NCBI RefSeq assembly: GCF_027409185.1
Contig: NC_084463.1
Span: 159,069,869 to 159,133,868, forward strand
DNA length: 64,000 bases
Direction: 5' to 3'
Origin: Cynocephalus volans
Taxonomy: Eukaryota > Chordata > Mammalia > Dermoptera > Cynocephalidae
The notes below the pieces were generated by a model, which saw only the letters and a program-made list of their open reading frames with translations, was not told the DNA's origin and ran no database searches. Shown one piece after another: positions 36,156 to 48,900 of this stretch. Made by a program: the position numbers and the translations under genes. Each line of letters begins with the position of its first letter. Within the stretch, counting starts at the first letter, position 1.

Positions 36156-36230
36156 AACTATCGGGTCTTAGGAGCTGGCTGGTTAATTCAGTTGGTTAGA
36201 GCATGGTGTTAACAACTATTGGGTCTTAGG
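36156..36230 (+). mobile_element. Tailless tRNA-Ile 5'-half insertion with target duplication
   Basis: A 17-bp duplication (AACTATCGGGTCTTAGG at 36156-36172, one mismatch at 36214-36230) flanks only 41 bp. The insert reads AGCTGGCTGGTTAATTCAGT, then TGGTTAGAGCATGGTGTTAAC. That is the 5' half of tRNA-Ile or of the SINE head, ending at the anticodon loop with no A-tail. This matches the tailless-retropseudogene class described in mammals. Confidence 0.8.
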
Positions 36231-36384
36231 CCGTTGGATATCCCTAAAACCTTCCACAGAACCTGGCACATGGCAGCCATTCCATGAATGAATGGACGGA
36301 TGAATGACCAAACACAGGCCCTTCCTCTGCACTGGGCTATGACTACACAGGGTAAAACCAGCTCTTGTTCATCTCCATACTCCT

Positions 36385-36640
36385 GCCACTCCCATGCCAG
36401 CACTGAGTCTGGAGTCAGGATGCTTGGGCCAAATTCTGGCCCTGCCACTTGCTAGTCGTAGGGCCCAGAGCATGGTTCTCTCTCTGAGCCTCAGTTTGTT
36501 CATCTGTAAAATGGGGTGATGATGATATTGCACAATATATAATCACTAGAATACATTCCCCAAAGGGAGAGCAACAAATGAAATGATGCTTATAAAGTGC
36601 TGAGCCCAATGTCTGGCACGTGGTAAATCCTCCACCAGGA
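36385..36640 (+). mobile_element. MIR SINE
   Basis: GAGTCTGGAGTCAGGATGCT, TCTGGCCCTGCCACTTGCTA, CTGAGCCTCAGTTTGTTCAT and CCCAATGTCTGGCACGTGGT follow the full MIR order. Confidence 0.9.
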
Positions 36641-38689
36641 CACATGGACTGTTCTTAACATCAGGCGAGGCATGTGCTCATCCGCATCACATGATATTCA
36701 CCAGCTTCCCAACGAAGAGTCAGAGGTAATTTAAATACCAGAGCTTTGTGTGTGCTATCACTCACCCAACCCCTTGCTGAGCATATTGAGCAAGGGACTA
36801 TCTGTAAGGTCATCCAACCCAGGCTGGAGAGGTTTGGTTTTGAGGAAACCAGACTGACTCCTGCCTGTCCTCACCTTCTGCTACCACAATGGCCCAGATG
36901 TCACCTCACTCATTTTTCTGTTGCTGTGCCAGAGAAAAAAAAACAAAAACTATCAGGGGTGGGGTGGGGGAGTCAGGACTGTATATTTTTGTCACACAGC
37001 TCTCAAAAGGGAGCTCTGTAAGAAAGGCACTAGGTCTCACTGAGAAGCTACCCCATGATGGTGGCATCACTGTTAGCAAGACTGTCCTTAGCCTTCACAC
37101 TAAGGGGGGTGGACAGTTGGGACAGCCATGCCAGAATCCACCTAATATCTGACTCCAAAGCTTCCAGGGTTTTCTGCACACCACAGCTATGGAACCCCAT
37201 TCTTCTTTTCATGATGGGGTCGGGGGGAGAGAATATTAATTTCTGAGTATTTGCCATCTCTCCACTTTCTGCCTTCTGAGGAGGTTGGACCCTCCAGGAG
37301 AATCCATTGTTTTGCCGTCTCTCTGAGGGAGGAGTAACAAGGCAAGTGGGAGAAAATGGCACAAGTCTAAACTGCTGTATGGGCATAAGAGACCCCATAG
37401 GGACTGTGAGGCTGGGGAGGGGGTAAAGTACAAGGAGGAGGCCAGGGCAGAAGGAAAGGAGGAAAGCAAGCAGGTGAACTGCATTTAAGGGGAGGCTGTT
37501 TGCAATGCCTCTTTACACACAAGGAACAGAATTCATAGATTTCATAACATGAGGGTTTCTGTTACTTAACAGCAACTCTCTGAACGGGAGCACTCCTCAG
37601 GGGAAAAGTGCTCCATCAGCCAACTGCATACAGGGTTTCACTGTGTCCAGGCTACTGTGGTAAGTAAGCCTTTTTGAACACGCCAATTTTGACAGTTTGC
37701 TCTAATCAGAAAAATGAGGCTTTTACAGAAGAAAAGTAAGGTGAAATGTGACCTCCTTCTAAATCTTTGAAACCTCTCAAGTTCTACAGAAGAGACAGAA
37801 CAAATCCCTATTGAAATGTCTTGAAAAGCTTCCACTGCATAAATGTACAGCATAACCATCTCTACTTTCCCTTAAAACAACATTCCAGAACATTTAACCT
37901 GGGAAATGTCCCAGGCTCTCTCAATTCAATGTTTGTTGAATGGCCAGTCTGGGGAACTAGTAACTGCAGTGGGCATTTGTTTGGGTCTGCTCAGCAGTCT
38001 TTCATTTGGTGGCTCTATGTGGTTCTGGTGGAGATGCCAATCATAGGACCCTAACACCCTGGCTAGAGACACCTGATTATCCTGCCCCAGCCCCCAGGCT
38101 ATAGTGTTGACCCTGGAAGGAGCACAACTCAAGCCATACTAATCAGAAGCCTTCTCTAGAATGGATATGTGAGCACACACACACATTTTTAAATAGGCAG
38201 TAGGATTTAAAAAACTCTTTCCTCTGGGGACATTAAAGTGGAATGATACAAACCTAGAACCATTTGTGCCTGCCTTCCTCCCAGAAAACACATCTGCAAC
38301 AGCAGATAATTCAGCCACTGCACATTGATAAGGGCCCTCCTTTGAGTTGACATTCCTCCAGTACCTGATGTCAGTTTTGCCCCCAGACATCCAGTTACAA
38401 AAAACTTCCCAGTTAGAATTCCTTTTTTTGATTTAAGCTGTTAGACTTGTCTTCTACAAACTGATACATGATAATCAAAGGCAAGAATGTCAATGTACCG
38501 AAGGCAAGCCTTAGTTTTCTTGCCTTCTCCCCGTCCATACATGACCACACTCCTCGCCCTGGTTTTTCCTTCTTCCCAGCTTATGCTGAAGAGTGGACAT
38601 CAATAATGATGGTAGCGACCAAGTATCAAACCTTTATTTTCATCATACTCTTCACATATCAACCTGTGAGTTTGCCCCTTCCCTGCTAA
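36641..38689. other. Intergenic, unassigned
   Basis: About 2 kb without a repeat I can name and without conserved coding signal. Short ORFs (for example 37048-37398 minus) look like chance. Confidence 0.4.
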
Positions 38690-38770
38690 AGTGTGATGAA
38701 ATCAAGTGCAGCACCTAGCATAGTGCCTGACACATGCTCCCGATCAGGAATGGATGGTTGAATGGATAAA
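38690..38770 (+). mobile_element. MIR/L2-like fragment
   Basis: AGCACCTAGCATAGTGCCTG followed by ATGGATGGTTGAATGGATAA is the usual MIR/L2 tail. Confidence 0.5.
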
Positions 38771-39261
38771 GGCTGCTGACGCCACCCAGTGTATGTTTCA
38801 AACCAGGGAAGAAATCTTTTACTATAGGGATAAATTGGGTATGTCTAGCTCTTATAGTCATTATTTGAGAAGTTCAATGCAACCTCCTCCAAGGTCACCA
38901 GGGAAAGAGAAAGCTTACAGTAGAGCTCCTATCTGTCCCCACCACAGCCCCCAAAGAGGAACCATTAAAACAGCTGGCTCCAGGTGGGTCAAAGCGAAAT
39001 GCTACTCATTCTAAGGCCCTCACAAGTCCATGTTATAAATAAAATTTGTGCTCATGTTTAAGCAATCCCACAAACAGCACAGCCTCCTCCAGCACTATGC
39101 TAGTAAAACACTAATTCAGTATTGTTTTGTAGATCAGAGAAAGCTAACTTGAACCACGTTGCACTACTACCTTTGACACCAAGTTATCCATCGCACTGGA
39201 GATCCTATTCACTTTGCCAAGCCCTGTTCTGTTTCACAGACCCTCCTATATTAAAGAAAGA
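38771..39261. other. Intergenic, nothing recognised
   Basis: No gene or named repeat is seen. Confidence 0.4.
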
Positions 39262-40670
39262 AACAGGAGGCTGGAGCTGCTGAGTGCACAGAGCAGGAGC
39301 TGGCAAAATCCGTAGCTGTGCCCTTCAGGTGAAGTTGCATGGAGGCAGCAGAGAAGAGGGCATCAGTGGCCCCCAGGCCAGCAATCCCACTAATAGGGTT
39401 CCCATGGACCCACATAGAAGCGAGGAGCCACAGCTGAAAAAAAGGAGCCACTCAGAGGCCGGTGAGTCATCACAAGGGACCAGCATACAGCCCGTCCCAT
39501 GGGCAGTGTTTGCAGCATGGGCAGTAGGGGAGATGGGCCCACTGGGGGAAGGCTGGGGCACAGCAAGGACAGCTGATCTGCCCCCAATCAGCATAGGACC
39601 ACTCAGAGGAGACTGGTCAGGAATATACAATTGCATGGGGTACAGTTTAATGAAAAGACTCAGGCCCAGACCAGTGTTTCTACACAACTCAGGTGCATTG
39701 GATTTCACAAAACCCAGATGTCCTATAAAGTCAACCATCAAAACCTGAGCTGCACAAAAAGCCTTCCCCAGGGAATAAGCAGCAGCAAAGCAGCAATTTA
39801 GCTCAACGACAGAGCTCAAGTACTGGTCCCCACAGGAAGTTCCCCCACTTTGGAAGTAAGCAAAGGACCACAAATTAGTTCCAGCACAGAGTTTAAGTGG
39901 TGGGAATAGCAAATAATACAACACAGAACTGAAAGAAAAACAGAGTGCCTACAACCAGAGACAAAGTTCGATATTAACTAGTAAAAGTCTCATTTCACCA
40001 AAGAACACCTATAACATCTAAAAGGACCAGAAGTCCCCTGAGCTACCAAGCCAGAAAGGGGGAACAAAGCACACCACCAGTGCTACAGGGCCTACCCAGG
40101 GTCCAGAGGCATGCAGCCAGGCACTGGACCCTCCTCCCACAACCAGGCACACCGCCAGCACCATGGGGCCTGCCCAGGGCGGGGAGGCATGGAGCCAGGG
40201 ACCAGACGCCCTCCCACAACCAGGTACACCACCACCACCACCAACTAGGTAAGGAGCATGCCAAAAACATCACCTCCATGTGGGTGGCCCACCACGGCCA
40301 CCACAATAACCATGGCTGCCATGAAAGCAGGCAGACGCCACAACCACCATGCAGATGGTCCACCAGCCACTGGAGTGCACTGACATAAGGAGAGGCACCA
40401 GCAGAGACCAAAGTAAAGAAGAGGATGTCTCTCTCCACAAAGCCCATTCCAGAGTGACAGAAGAAGCATCTGCTCTATAATATTGAGGGACCGGAACACA
40501 CCTCTCAGCATTGGACAGATCATCTAGGCAACAAATCAACAGAGTAACCAGGACTCTTTCAGAAGGAGAGAAGAAATCTAGGGTAATTAGCGGCGGGAAA
40601 AGGGAGGGAGAGGGGGAGAGATTGTACAAGGGGTATAAAGAGTAAGTATGATTTGTAACAATAAAAAAGA
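39262..40670 (+). mobile_element. L1-5'UTR-like composite without ORFs
   Basis: 39720-39990 is homologous to the minus-strand L1 5' UTR at 3720-4000. The block then has two imperfect 78-bp tandem units (from 40070 and 40148) and the start of a third near 40226. It continues GC-rich and ends at a G-rich stretch with AATAAA (40660-40665) and a short A-tail. No ORF1 or ORF2 lies between leader and tail. It may be an internally deleted or spliced L1 copy, or a non-autonomous family. Long minus-strand ORFs here are antisense artefacts. Confidence 0.65.
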
Positions 40671-43134
40671 AAGAGGTCACATGTTGTAATCTTTATTACA
40701 TTAAATGACCTTACAACTAGCAGTGAAACAATAACATGCTTTTAATATGAGTGATAACATAACCTCATTGCACTTTTTTAAAAAAACTACATTAAATTTT
40801 AAAGCCATTCAAAGACAAGGGTGTAACAGGAAATACTTTTAACAAATCATTTTTTAAAATGAAAAACACAAAAGAAATCTGAGGAAAATTTTTAATGTAC
40901 AAGATTAAATATCAGCTCCTTTAAGGCTTACGTCCATGACAGCATTTATTCATCTAAGTTAGAAAGCTTTGGGAATCAATCCAATTTTCCCTTGGTCATA
41001 AAAACACTACATTTAAATTTTAGTTCTGGCACATGAAATTCCTTCCCAAAGAAAAATTTCTTTCGAAACCTTTCTACCCCTAGATCTACTTTGAAAAATT
41101 CCTGATATGAGGTACTTCGGTCATTGATCACGTCAGTTATGATCCTGCCCTTCCTTTTTGTTCATTATTTTTTTGTGTGGTTTAAGGTTTTGTGTGTGTG
41201 AAAGATTTAAGGGTTCAATTCACAGTGCTGAATTTTGCTTTTTTAAAGAAAACCAGCTACCAAAATTGCTTTTTTATCCTAATTACACCTGTTAGTAAAT
41301 AGGATACTTTTAACATTCATTTTTCAGAGAAGGCACTATGACAATTTAGGAAAACAGCTTTCAGAAGCTTGCATAGTCCTCTGGATTAAAGGCATCCTTA
41401 CTACTCTGAACACAGTGAACTCTTGGTGATTGTGTCTGGCAACAGATCACCTATTCTGAACCTCAAGTAAAAGCTGTCTACTTGCCTCCATACAATACTG
41501 AATTGCACTTCCTCTTTGGTACTTCCCATCCCATAGAGCATTCTCTCTCTGTTGTCTCTGAACCACGTATGATACTGTTTATAAAAGTGATGATTCCAGA
41601 GCCACAGTGCAGACCAACTGAGGCTGAGGCAATCCCTGGGTATAACGCTGGAAATATTTTTTTTTAACAAGCCTCCTAGGTTAAGTCTTACGCACTCCAA
41701 GGTAGATGAGATCCACTACCCAAAACAAAGTTATAATATGATTTATCATAACATAAGGAAAACTATTTAATTGCAAATGGTCTTTTCCAATGGACTTCCT
41801 AATATCATTTTAAAAAATCATACAAATAATTTGTACTTTCATGATCGAATATTGTCTTTATTATGCCCTTACTCCTTGACTAAAATGTTGCTGAATTCAA
41901 ATGTAAGCCACATGCAGCCCATACTGGCTACCTTAGATGGCAACATCAAATCAATTACATATGAATAATTCCATGAAAAAAAAACAATAGCTCTATGAAG
42001 TCTTCCATATGTTACATCATTAAAAAATAAAAAACTAGGAAAAAATAAAACTCTTTGTTTTATTGCTTTCATTGGACTTAACCTATTTATTTTCTCTACA
42101 ACTCATACATGCATACATACTCATCCAAACTCACCCTATTTAAGGCACCATTTTCATAAGCCAGGTAGAACATTGCATATGACCTGCTAAAGAAACTGAA
42201 TGCCAGTACAAGGCAGTGTTTGTGTGTGTGTCTGTGTGTGTTTGTCCAAAGCATCTTACTACATGTAAAGACAAATTAAGTAAAGAAACAATATCCACAG
42301 GCAATTTTACCAAGTATAAAGTAAGTGTTAAAACATAAAACTCCATGGAACATACAGTTCTTGGGATATACTGGTAAAATAAGGTATGACTCTGAACATG
42401 TTTTATCATCATACATGCTAGTTTACCCTCGTTTTGTCTACAAACCTATCTAGAAAGATTTCTCAGTGAAAGAATCAAAACTATTCTTTTTCTATAATAA
42501 GCTAATGAGAAGTATTTTAAAAATTCAGCAATACTTAACTTCTGAAATTAGTTATTTTAATAGAAAATTCTGGAAACCTTTTATGTTAATAGGAATGTGC
42601 TTCATTTATTGTTAGGATTATGCAAATTAAAAATTCCTGCATACATGGAAAAGCCTGCCAGGAACAGCAAATCAAACACTCACAGTCTGAACTCCAACAT
42701 AATGTTCCTGGACCCACAAATGAAAGGCTGAGAGAAGTTAACAGGTATAAGACATTCTTTTCAACCCTCAGGACTATTTATATAGCCAGCAATGAGAATG
42801 CATCTTTTATTGAAAAAGCTGATATAAAATCATCAATTTATTGTCTTCTCTTTTGAGAAAAGAGGCCAAAGAAAATTCGTAAGAACCCTAAGAACACTTT
42901 ATAAACACTTTCCAGAGGCAGAATAAGTTAACTAACAATAAAGACAAAAAAAGGGAGGGAGAGAGGGTTTCCCCAAGGTAATTAAACCACGGTTATTCCT
43001 TTATAAGACCAACACAGAAATGGTGAATTTAAACAAAAATTAAATCCTAAAATTTCTCTAAATCATACATTATCACTTAAAAAAATAAAATAAAAGACCT
43101 AATACTTAAGTATTAGAATGAGTTTCAGAAACAT

Positions 43135-43569
43135 TATAGTGGATTGAATTATGTCCCCCTAAAACTCCCTGAAGCTTGAATTGCATCCCCCAAGTTTTAT
43201 GTATTAGAAACTCGGCCCCCACTGTGCCTGTTAAGAGGTTGGGAAATCCTATTATGGTAATTGAAAGGTGGTGCCCTGAAGGGGTGATTGGATTGTAGGA
43301 CCGTGCAGTAATGAATGGATTAAAAAATGGTAGTAAGGAAAAAAAAAAAAAAATGGTGGTCAGGGGTGTGGTTCCAAGGGCTTTAAAAAGAAGAGAGTCT
43401 CTCTCTACTTCCACCATCTCGCAATGTGAGACCCCTGCGTCACCGTTGCCACTACCAGATGGACTTTGGACTTCCCAGCCTCAGAAGCTGTAAGCAATAA
43501 ATTTCATTTTCTTGATAAATTACCCAGCTCCAAATATTTTGTTATAAACAACACTAACAGACTAATACA
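43135..43569 (+). mobile_element. MaLR-type solo LTR, copy 2
   Basis: Homologous end to end with 25889-26335: ACTCCCTGAAGCTTGAATTG, ATTGGATTGTAGGACCGTGC, GCAATAAATTTCATTTTCTT. Flanks AACAT and CACAT match at 4 of 5 bases. It differs by a small A-rich insertion at about 43328-43352, where the GGTAGTAAGG word is followed by 15 A and the LTR then resumes. Confidence 0.85.
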
Positions 43570-44112
43570 CACATCATCCCTTCTGACCATTAAAAGTAGG
43601 ACCACTTTTGACAATTATTCTGAAATCTATAAATTTACTTATGAGGGCATTAAAAGCTCAGTATCTCAGTATCTGTAAGCCCTGCTAATAAGTATGAACT
43701 TGCAGAGATATAAGAGGCCACCTGAAAATGTACCAAAAATTTAAGAGCAAACTTTCAATTTAATAGTCAAAGCATAGCATCACTAATAAGTAAACAGTTT
43801 TTAGAATAAGCTGGAATTTCTCTAATGTAATGACAAGTGAATAAAACAGCAAGAACTTCAGGGCAAGATGGTACGTAAATATGAAAAATACGTAAAATGC
43901 TTAGAATTAATTCAGGACTTATAAAAATACTTAAGTGATAAAGAGTTCGTCAAAATAAAATTCTTTGATAAAGAGATTACATGCTAGAAGAGATTTCCTT
44001 TTTTCTACCTTCCATTCATACTTTATGTATATAAAACTTACACTCAGATTCCACCTAAACTCTCCTACATCCTTCCCACAACAAAAATTTAATTATTTCA
44101 AAATTTAAGGCT

Positions 44113-44276
44113 GGGCCGACCCCGTGGCTCACTCGGGAGAGTGCAGCGCTGGGAGCACTGAGGCCGCGGGTTCGGATCCTATATAGGGATGGCCTGTGCG
44201 CTCACTGGCTGAGCGCGGTGCGGACAACACCAATCCAAGGGTTGCGGTCCCTTTACCAGTGACAAAAAAAAAAAAA
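44113..44276 (+). mobile_element. CYN-type SINE dimer (GGGAGCAC subfamily)
   Basis: Two tRNA-like units (GTGGCTCACTCGGGAGAGTG, then GGCTGAGCGCGGTG) with tail CAGTGACAAAAA. The 13-bp duplication AAAATTTAAGGCT lies at 44100-44112 and 44277-44289. Confidence 0.92.
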
Positions 44277-45062
44277 AAAATTTAAGGCTCACACACCTGA
44301 ATGCTTATATAAATACTCGCAGGAAAGTTTTAAGAAGTTTTAAAATCTATAATAATTAACCATTATAAGTCAAAGAAAAGAAAAACTAACATAAAATGTT
44401 TTTATAACATAATAAAGATAAATAAAAAAGAATTTTTAGATATTTCGAGATATTGTCTGTATTTGGGTAGGACTTTGGTCCTTACTAAGCCAAAAACTAC
44501 TTTAAAACTACCAGACTAGCCAAAAGTAAATTTAAATAAAGTAAAATTCACTTAATAAAACTGACAATTTTAGCTTCATTATTAAGACCATTAGTGCATA
44601 GAAGAATGCAAATAAACATGTTGAATAAAGACCTTAAATCGGGTTACTTAACATTAATTACTGCTAAGCCACATGAAATAAGACATCAGTTAAAGGCAGT
44701 AATATTTAGTGATGCCTTTCCTCTAATCCTTAATAAAGTTCTGTTCTTATACAGAACTTAAAAACAAAACCTTTCAAATGACAATTTGTGACAGTCATGT
44801 ATAAAATACATATGTATATAAATCTACAGTGAACCAGACCAAGGCACAAGTTCAAGTGACTTATCAGAGGTCACATCACTCGTATAAACTCAGCTTTTTT
44901 CTTGAAGTATCCAGTTCATTCTTTTTATTATGAGCCACTCTGATTTTCAAGGCATGTTTGCCTCTTTTCTGGAAAGAAGCTATAGAAACAAATAAAATAG
45001 AGTACATTCAACTGTCAGCCTGCCAGGTAAAAGACCTGATATTTCAGACTAGAGTGTATTTA

Positions 45063-45221
45063 TTTATTTTTTTTATTGTATTTTTATTTTTTTTGTCTTT
45101 TTCGTGACCGGCACTCAGCCAGTGAGTGCACCGGCCATTCCTATATAGGATCCAAACCCGCGGCGGGAGCGTCGCCGTGCTCCCAGCGCCGCACTCTCCC
45201 AAGTGCGCCACGGGCTCGGCC
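45063..45221 (-). mobile_element. CYN-type SINE dimer (GGGAGCAC subfamily), minus strand
   Basis: The reverse complement carries GTGGCGCACTTGGGAGAGTG and the CACGAAAAAGAC-type tail. The perfect duplication CAGACTAGAGTGTATTTA occurs at 45045-45062 and 45222-45239. The second unit is shortened. Confidence 0.92.
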
Positions 45222-45838
45222 CAGACTAGAGTGTATTTAAATACGATATGATTTTTCCACACTATATGGCAAACAGAATTTTCTAATAATATAAATAAGA
45301 TTTTTAAAAGTGTAATGGCATCATATTCAGTTAGTCTTTATTTCTGAAGCTCTTCCAAGTTTTGTAAACTTTTAAAAAGGAATCCCCCTCAAAAGAGTAA
45401 GGTGTAAAAGAACTGGTAAGTTTCACCCCAAAACAGCATCTTCCATGAAGTTAACCTCCATCCCCTCCCCACTATGCCCATAAAAGCATGGATTCAATCT
45501 TAAAAGGCACTAAGTAGCACATAAAGGACTACATTTCCATTTTTTTCCTTTACCTTTCACCCCCATAAAGTGCACAAAGCAGAGAGTAATAAAACAGACA
45601 CAGGCCTACATCTCTAACAGCAAGGAAAAGAAATGCTTTCAACAGAAATGGAAGTGTATTTAAGAGGTGAAACCACAGGAAAGGTCAGCTCATTTATTAC
45701 AGTGCTGTGTTTCAGCTCTTTCTGGATGGTCTCAGATCTGCTGTTCCTCTGGACCTGGACCTAGACCTGTAGCCGTGGCAGAAATCCAGAAATCAGAAGG
45801 GGCAGGCCAGGTTCTTGTCGGATCTTCACGTTAAGACA

Positions 45839-45925
45839 CTATTGAGCTTTTTTATCCACGGGTGGTCTCCCAACAACTGCATCCCTCACAGCAGCCTGAG
45901 TGGAATTACCAATATGAGAAGAAGC
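45839..45925 (-). CDS. ATL3: ATL3 last exon (C-terminal tail)
   Basis: The acceptor is TTTGCAG. It reads [20 protein letters not shown], then PPVDKKAQ and TAG at 45839-45841. This tail is cytosolic and isoform-specific among the atlastins. Confidence 0.96.
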   Translation of the reverse strand, partial: ASSHIGNSTQAAVRDAVVGRPPVDKKAQ

Positions 45926-48900
45926 CTGCAAAAGTCCATTTATTCAACATGTAAGTTAATAAAATATAATACAGCATCAAGAGACTAAGTCTTGGAGATA
46001 AACTTCAAAAACCTGTCTCCATTATCAGTGTGTTACAGAAAGTAGGGGAATGAAAATGCAGGGGTAAGAAAGAGGAGGCTATGAGAGCAGATAACTCCCA
46101 GAAGAGTCAGGTGAGCATCTGCTCTGTAACTGGGGTGGGGTGGGCAGCTCCTCTGGCTTCGCAAACTACTGGCCTAACTGATCTGTTCATGTTACTCAGA
46201 AAAAAGAAATACATCAGTCTCAAAGATCTATAAAACTGGAGATCACATCAATGTCAAAAAACTACTGGCTATTTATAAGAGTTTAAATGAAGGAGATACC
46301 ATCCATTTTGTAACCCAATAGGACTCAGAACATTTTGTTAAGTTCATATTTTTTTCAAAGCTTGATTTTCAGTGAAGCAAATTAATTGGTGGGAGGGACG
46401 GGGAAGAGGGACTATCATACAGGAATTGTGTCTGAAGAGTGAGTAACTAGAAGTTTCCCATGAAGAACACAATATGTCTACAATGGAACTTTTTTTTGCA
46501 TGAAAGGGTCATTTTTAGGCATGGAAACAAACTATTAGGAGAATAAATACTGATACCCTAATAAAGTATAATAAAAGGTAAAGACTATCAGAAAAAAAGA
46601 CTAATCAGAAAAAAACCAAGGGAAGCTTCTCATGCCTACTTTCATTATGAAATTCTTCCAAACTGAGATATTTTACAACAGAAGCACAAGTATCTGTCCA
46701 TTACAACCCTCAGCCTCCTCAGACAGCACCACTTACCTGCTCTAATACATATGCTGCACCAAAATCGATAGCTCCGCCCAGCTCACGATATTGACCAGAA
46801 TACCTGATGTACCCCCAGGTTAGAAGTGCTATTAACAGCAATCCAACCATACAGTTGAACAGCTGGGCCACAACTTCTAGACCAACGAAGCCAGTGAGGA
46901 CTGAGGCTATGTACAAAGCCACAATGCCGGTGAACAGCACTGCAGGGGTTCGGAAGGTGCTGAAGACGTTCTTGCTACCATTGTGCTTGCAGAAGTTCTC
47001 ATACAGTTCTTTGATTTCCTCCTCCAGCTCCTGCTGGTAACGAAAGCTGAAATCCTTCCCGCCCATCTTCTTGATCTTCTTAAAATGGTCCAAGGCAAGT
47101 TGTTTGAATTCGCAATGCTTCTCCTCTAGAATGTCTGGAGACAAATAAGGTTTCTCTCCTCCACAAACCTAAAAAGAAGAAAGACACAGTATGTTGAAGA
47201 TCCATTTAAAAACAAGGGCCAAATAAAACAAGTGCCAGAAAAGACACTGAAAAAGGTTAGAATGTTTTAAGATATTAGAAAATAAGATGTTGGAAGTTAA
47301 TTTTTAAGATGACCAAGACCAATAAAGTCTGGGTTCACTATCTCTGAAAAGCACACTTAAATAACCAGGGTGATATTAATCAGAAAGAGCAGTGAAACCA
47401 TAAGAAAGCGTTAGTTAGAAATGGTAATAGGGCCGGCCCGTGGCTCACTTGGGAGAGTGTGGTGCTGATAACACCAAGGCCACGGGTTCGGATCCCATAT
47501 AGGGATGGTCGGTGGCTCACTTGGGAGAGCATGGTGCTGACAACACCAAGTCAAGGGTTAAGATCCCCTTACCGGTCATCTTTTAAAAAAAAAAAAGAAA
47601 GAAATGGTAATAATTAGAAGGCCCCAATTACCAGGATGACCTGAATACAGTTTTTTGTTGCCTCACCAACTTAGGATACATTAAGTAGAATCAAGTTTGG
47701 GCTTTTGAAGTCAGCAATAACCCCAAGATACAGACTTTTAGAATAAGACATATTCCCCACATACCTCTTCCATGTTGTTATAATAAATGTCCTTGGCTGA
47801 GGCTGCAGCTGCTAAATTGTTAGCTTCGGCAGTGGCCTTTTAAGAAAGGAAAACATGAACTATAAACCCCTCTTTTAACGTTCTCCCACAAACAGCTAAA
47901 TGAAAATCTCCTTGCACTCTACTCCCTATTCTTACTTTTTTATTAACCTTCTGCTACTTTTTTATGTTTCCATAGTTCAATTGATGAAATAAAATACATC
48001 TTTTCTGCGAGATCTTCCACAAAAAAGTCTGTCCTTACACGTAAGAATCTTTAGCATAAATTAAACCTCCAGGACTGGCTGGTTAGTTCAGCTGGTTAAC
48101 AGCACAGTATTATAACACCAAGGTCAAGGGTTTGAATCCCCATAATACCATAAATAAAATAAATAAAACCATCAGAGATAAAAATAAAATAAAATAAATC
48201 CTCCAAAAGTCAAGGAAAATATCATTTCCTTGCTTCAATTTTAAATGTAAAAAATAAATGTAAATAAAAAAAGAAAAAAAACCTTATCTTTACAATGTCA
48301 ATCCCAGGCTCTGGTTCTCTCTGTGAAAATGTTTTGCTACTAAAGAAATCAGCATTTGGTAATAAATGCCCTTACATTCAGCATATGAAAGCCAGAAATT
48401 AAATGTTTTAATCAAGTGACATTATCTAGTTGATAATTAAAAACCTGATTACTGAATAGTAAATAGATACGTCAGAACAGGTTCTATTAAGGTAAACAAC
48501 AGATGACAGAAACTACTTGTCTCACACCGTGGGTACATTTTACCTGGGTATACAACAGTGTTTTGCAAAGTATGTTTGGTGGGAAGACCAGGCCCAGTGA
48601 GGAGAGGTCATTCTGTCTTAACTGTACCACCATGAATACAGACAAGAAAACCAGAAGGCAGGCAGCCACGCTGCTGCAATATTTGCAAAAAATTAACCTA
48701 AGAATAATGGGAAAGGAGAGCAATTGCATTCTCTTCTGAAAGGACTCTGCTTACTGCATACGGGTCAACTAAAGTAATTAAAGGATATCATTTAGGATAT
48801 CAAAGAATTGCTTACCTGAAGCATAGATTTAGGGTGAGGCAGATCTTCTCCTTGGTAAATTTTAATATATGCCTTAGAATATAAACATACGATTATTAAA

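Larger units (their letters stand above)
40671..45838 (-). other. ATL3: ATL3 3' UTR and/or downstream flank
   Basis: This AT-rich block follows the ATL3 stop codon. On the minus strand, AATAAA occurs at 45693-45698 (a 3' UTR of about 150 nt) and at 40692-40697 (about 5.2 kb). Long stretches without named repeats between them (40700-43100, 43600-44100, 45240-45838) would fit a long alternative 3' UTR, interrupted by one LTR and two SINEs. The true end cannot be set without transcripts. Confidence 0.45.

Noticed and set aside
39325-39924. 199-aa open frame on minus
   Set aside because: It is the antisense of the L1-type 5' UTR. A related frame appears at 4018-4386 for the same reason.
40070-40230. 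CRISPR-like or VNTR array
   Set aside because: Only two full units and the start of a third, no spacers, inside an L1-like element. The genome is mammalian, so CRISPR does not apply.
36105-40850. Short similarity between 36110-36160 and 40800-40850 (AAAGCCATTCAAAG and a following ACTTCTAAC/ACTTTTAAC)
   Set aside because: Matches are under 20 bp with gaps between them. Too short to call a duplication or shared element.
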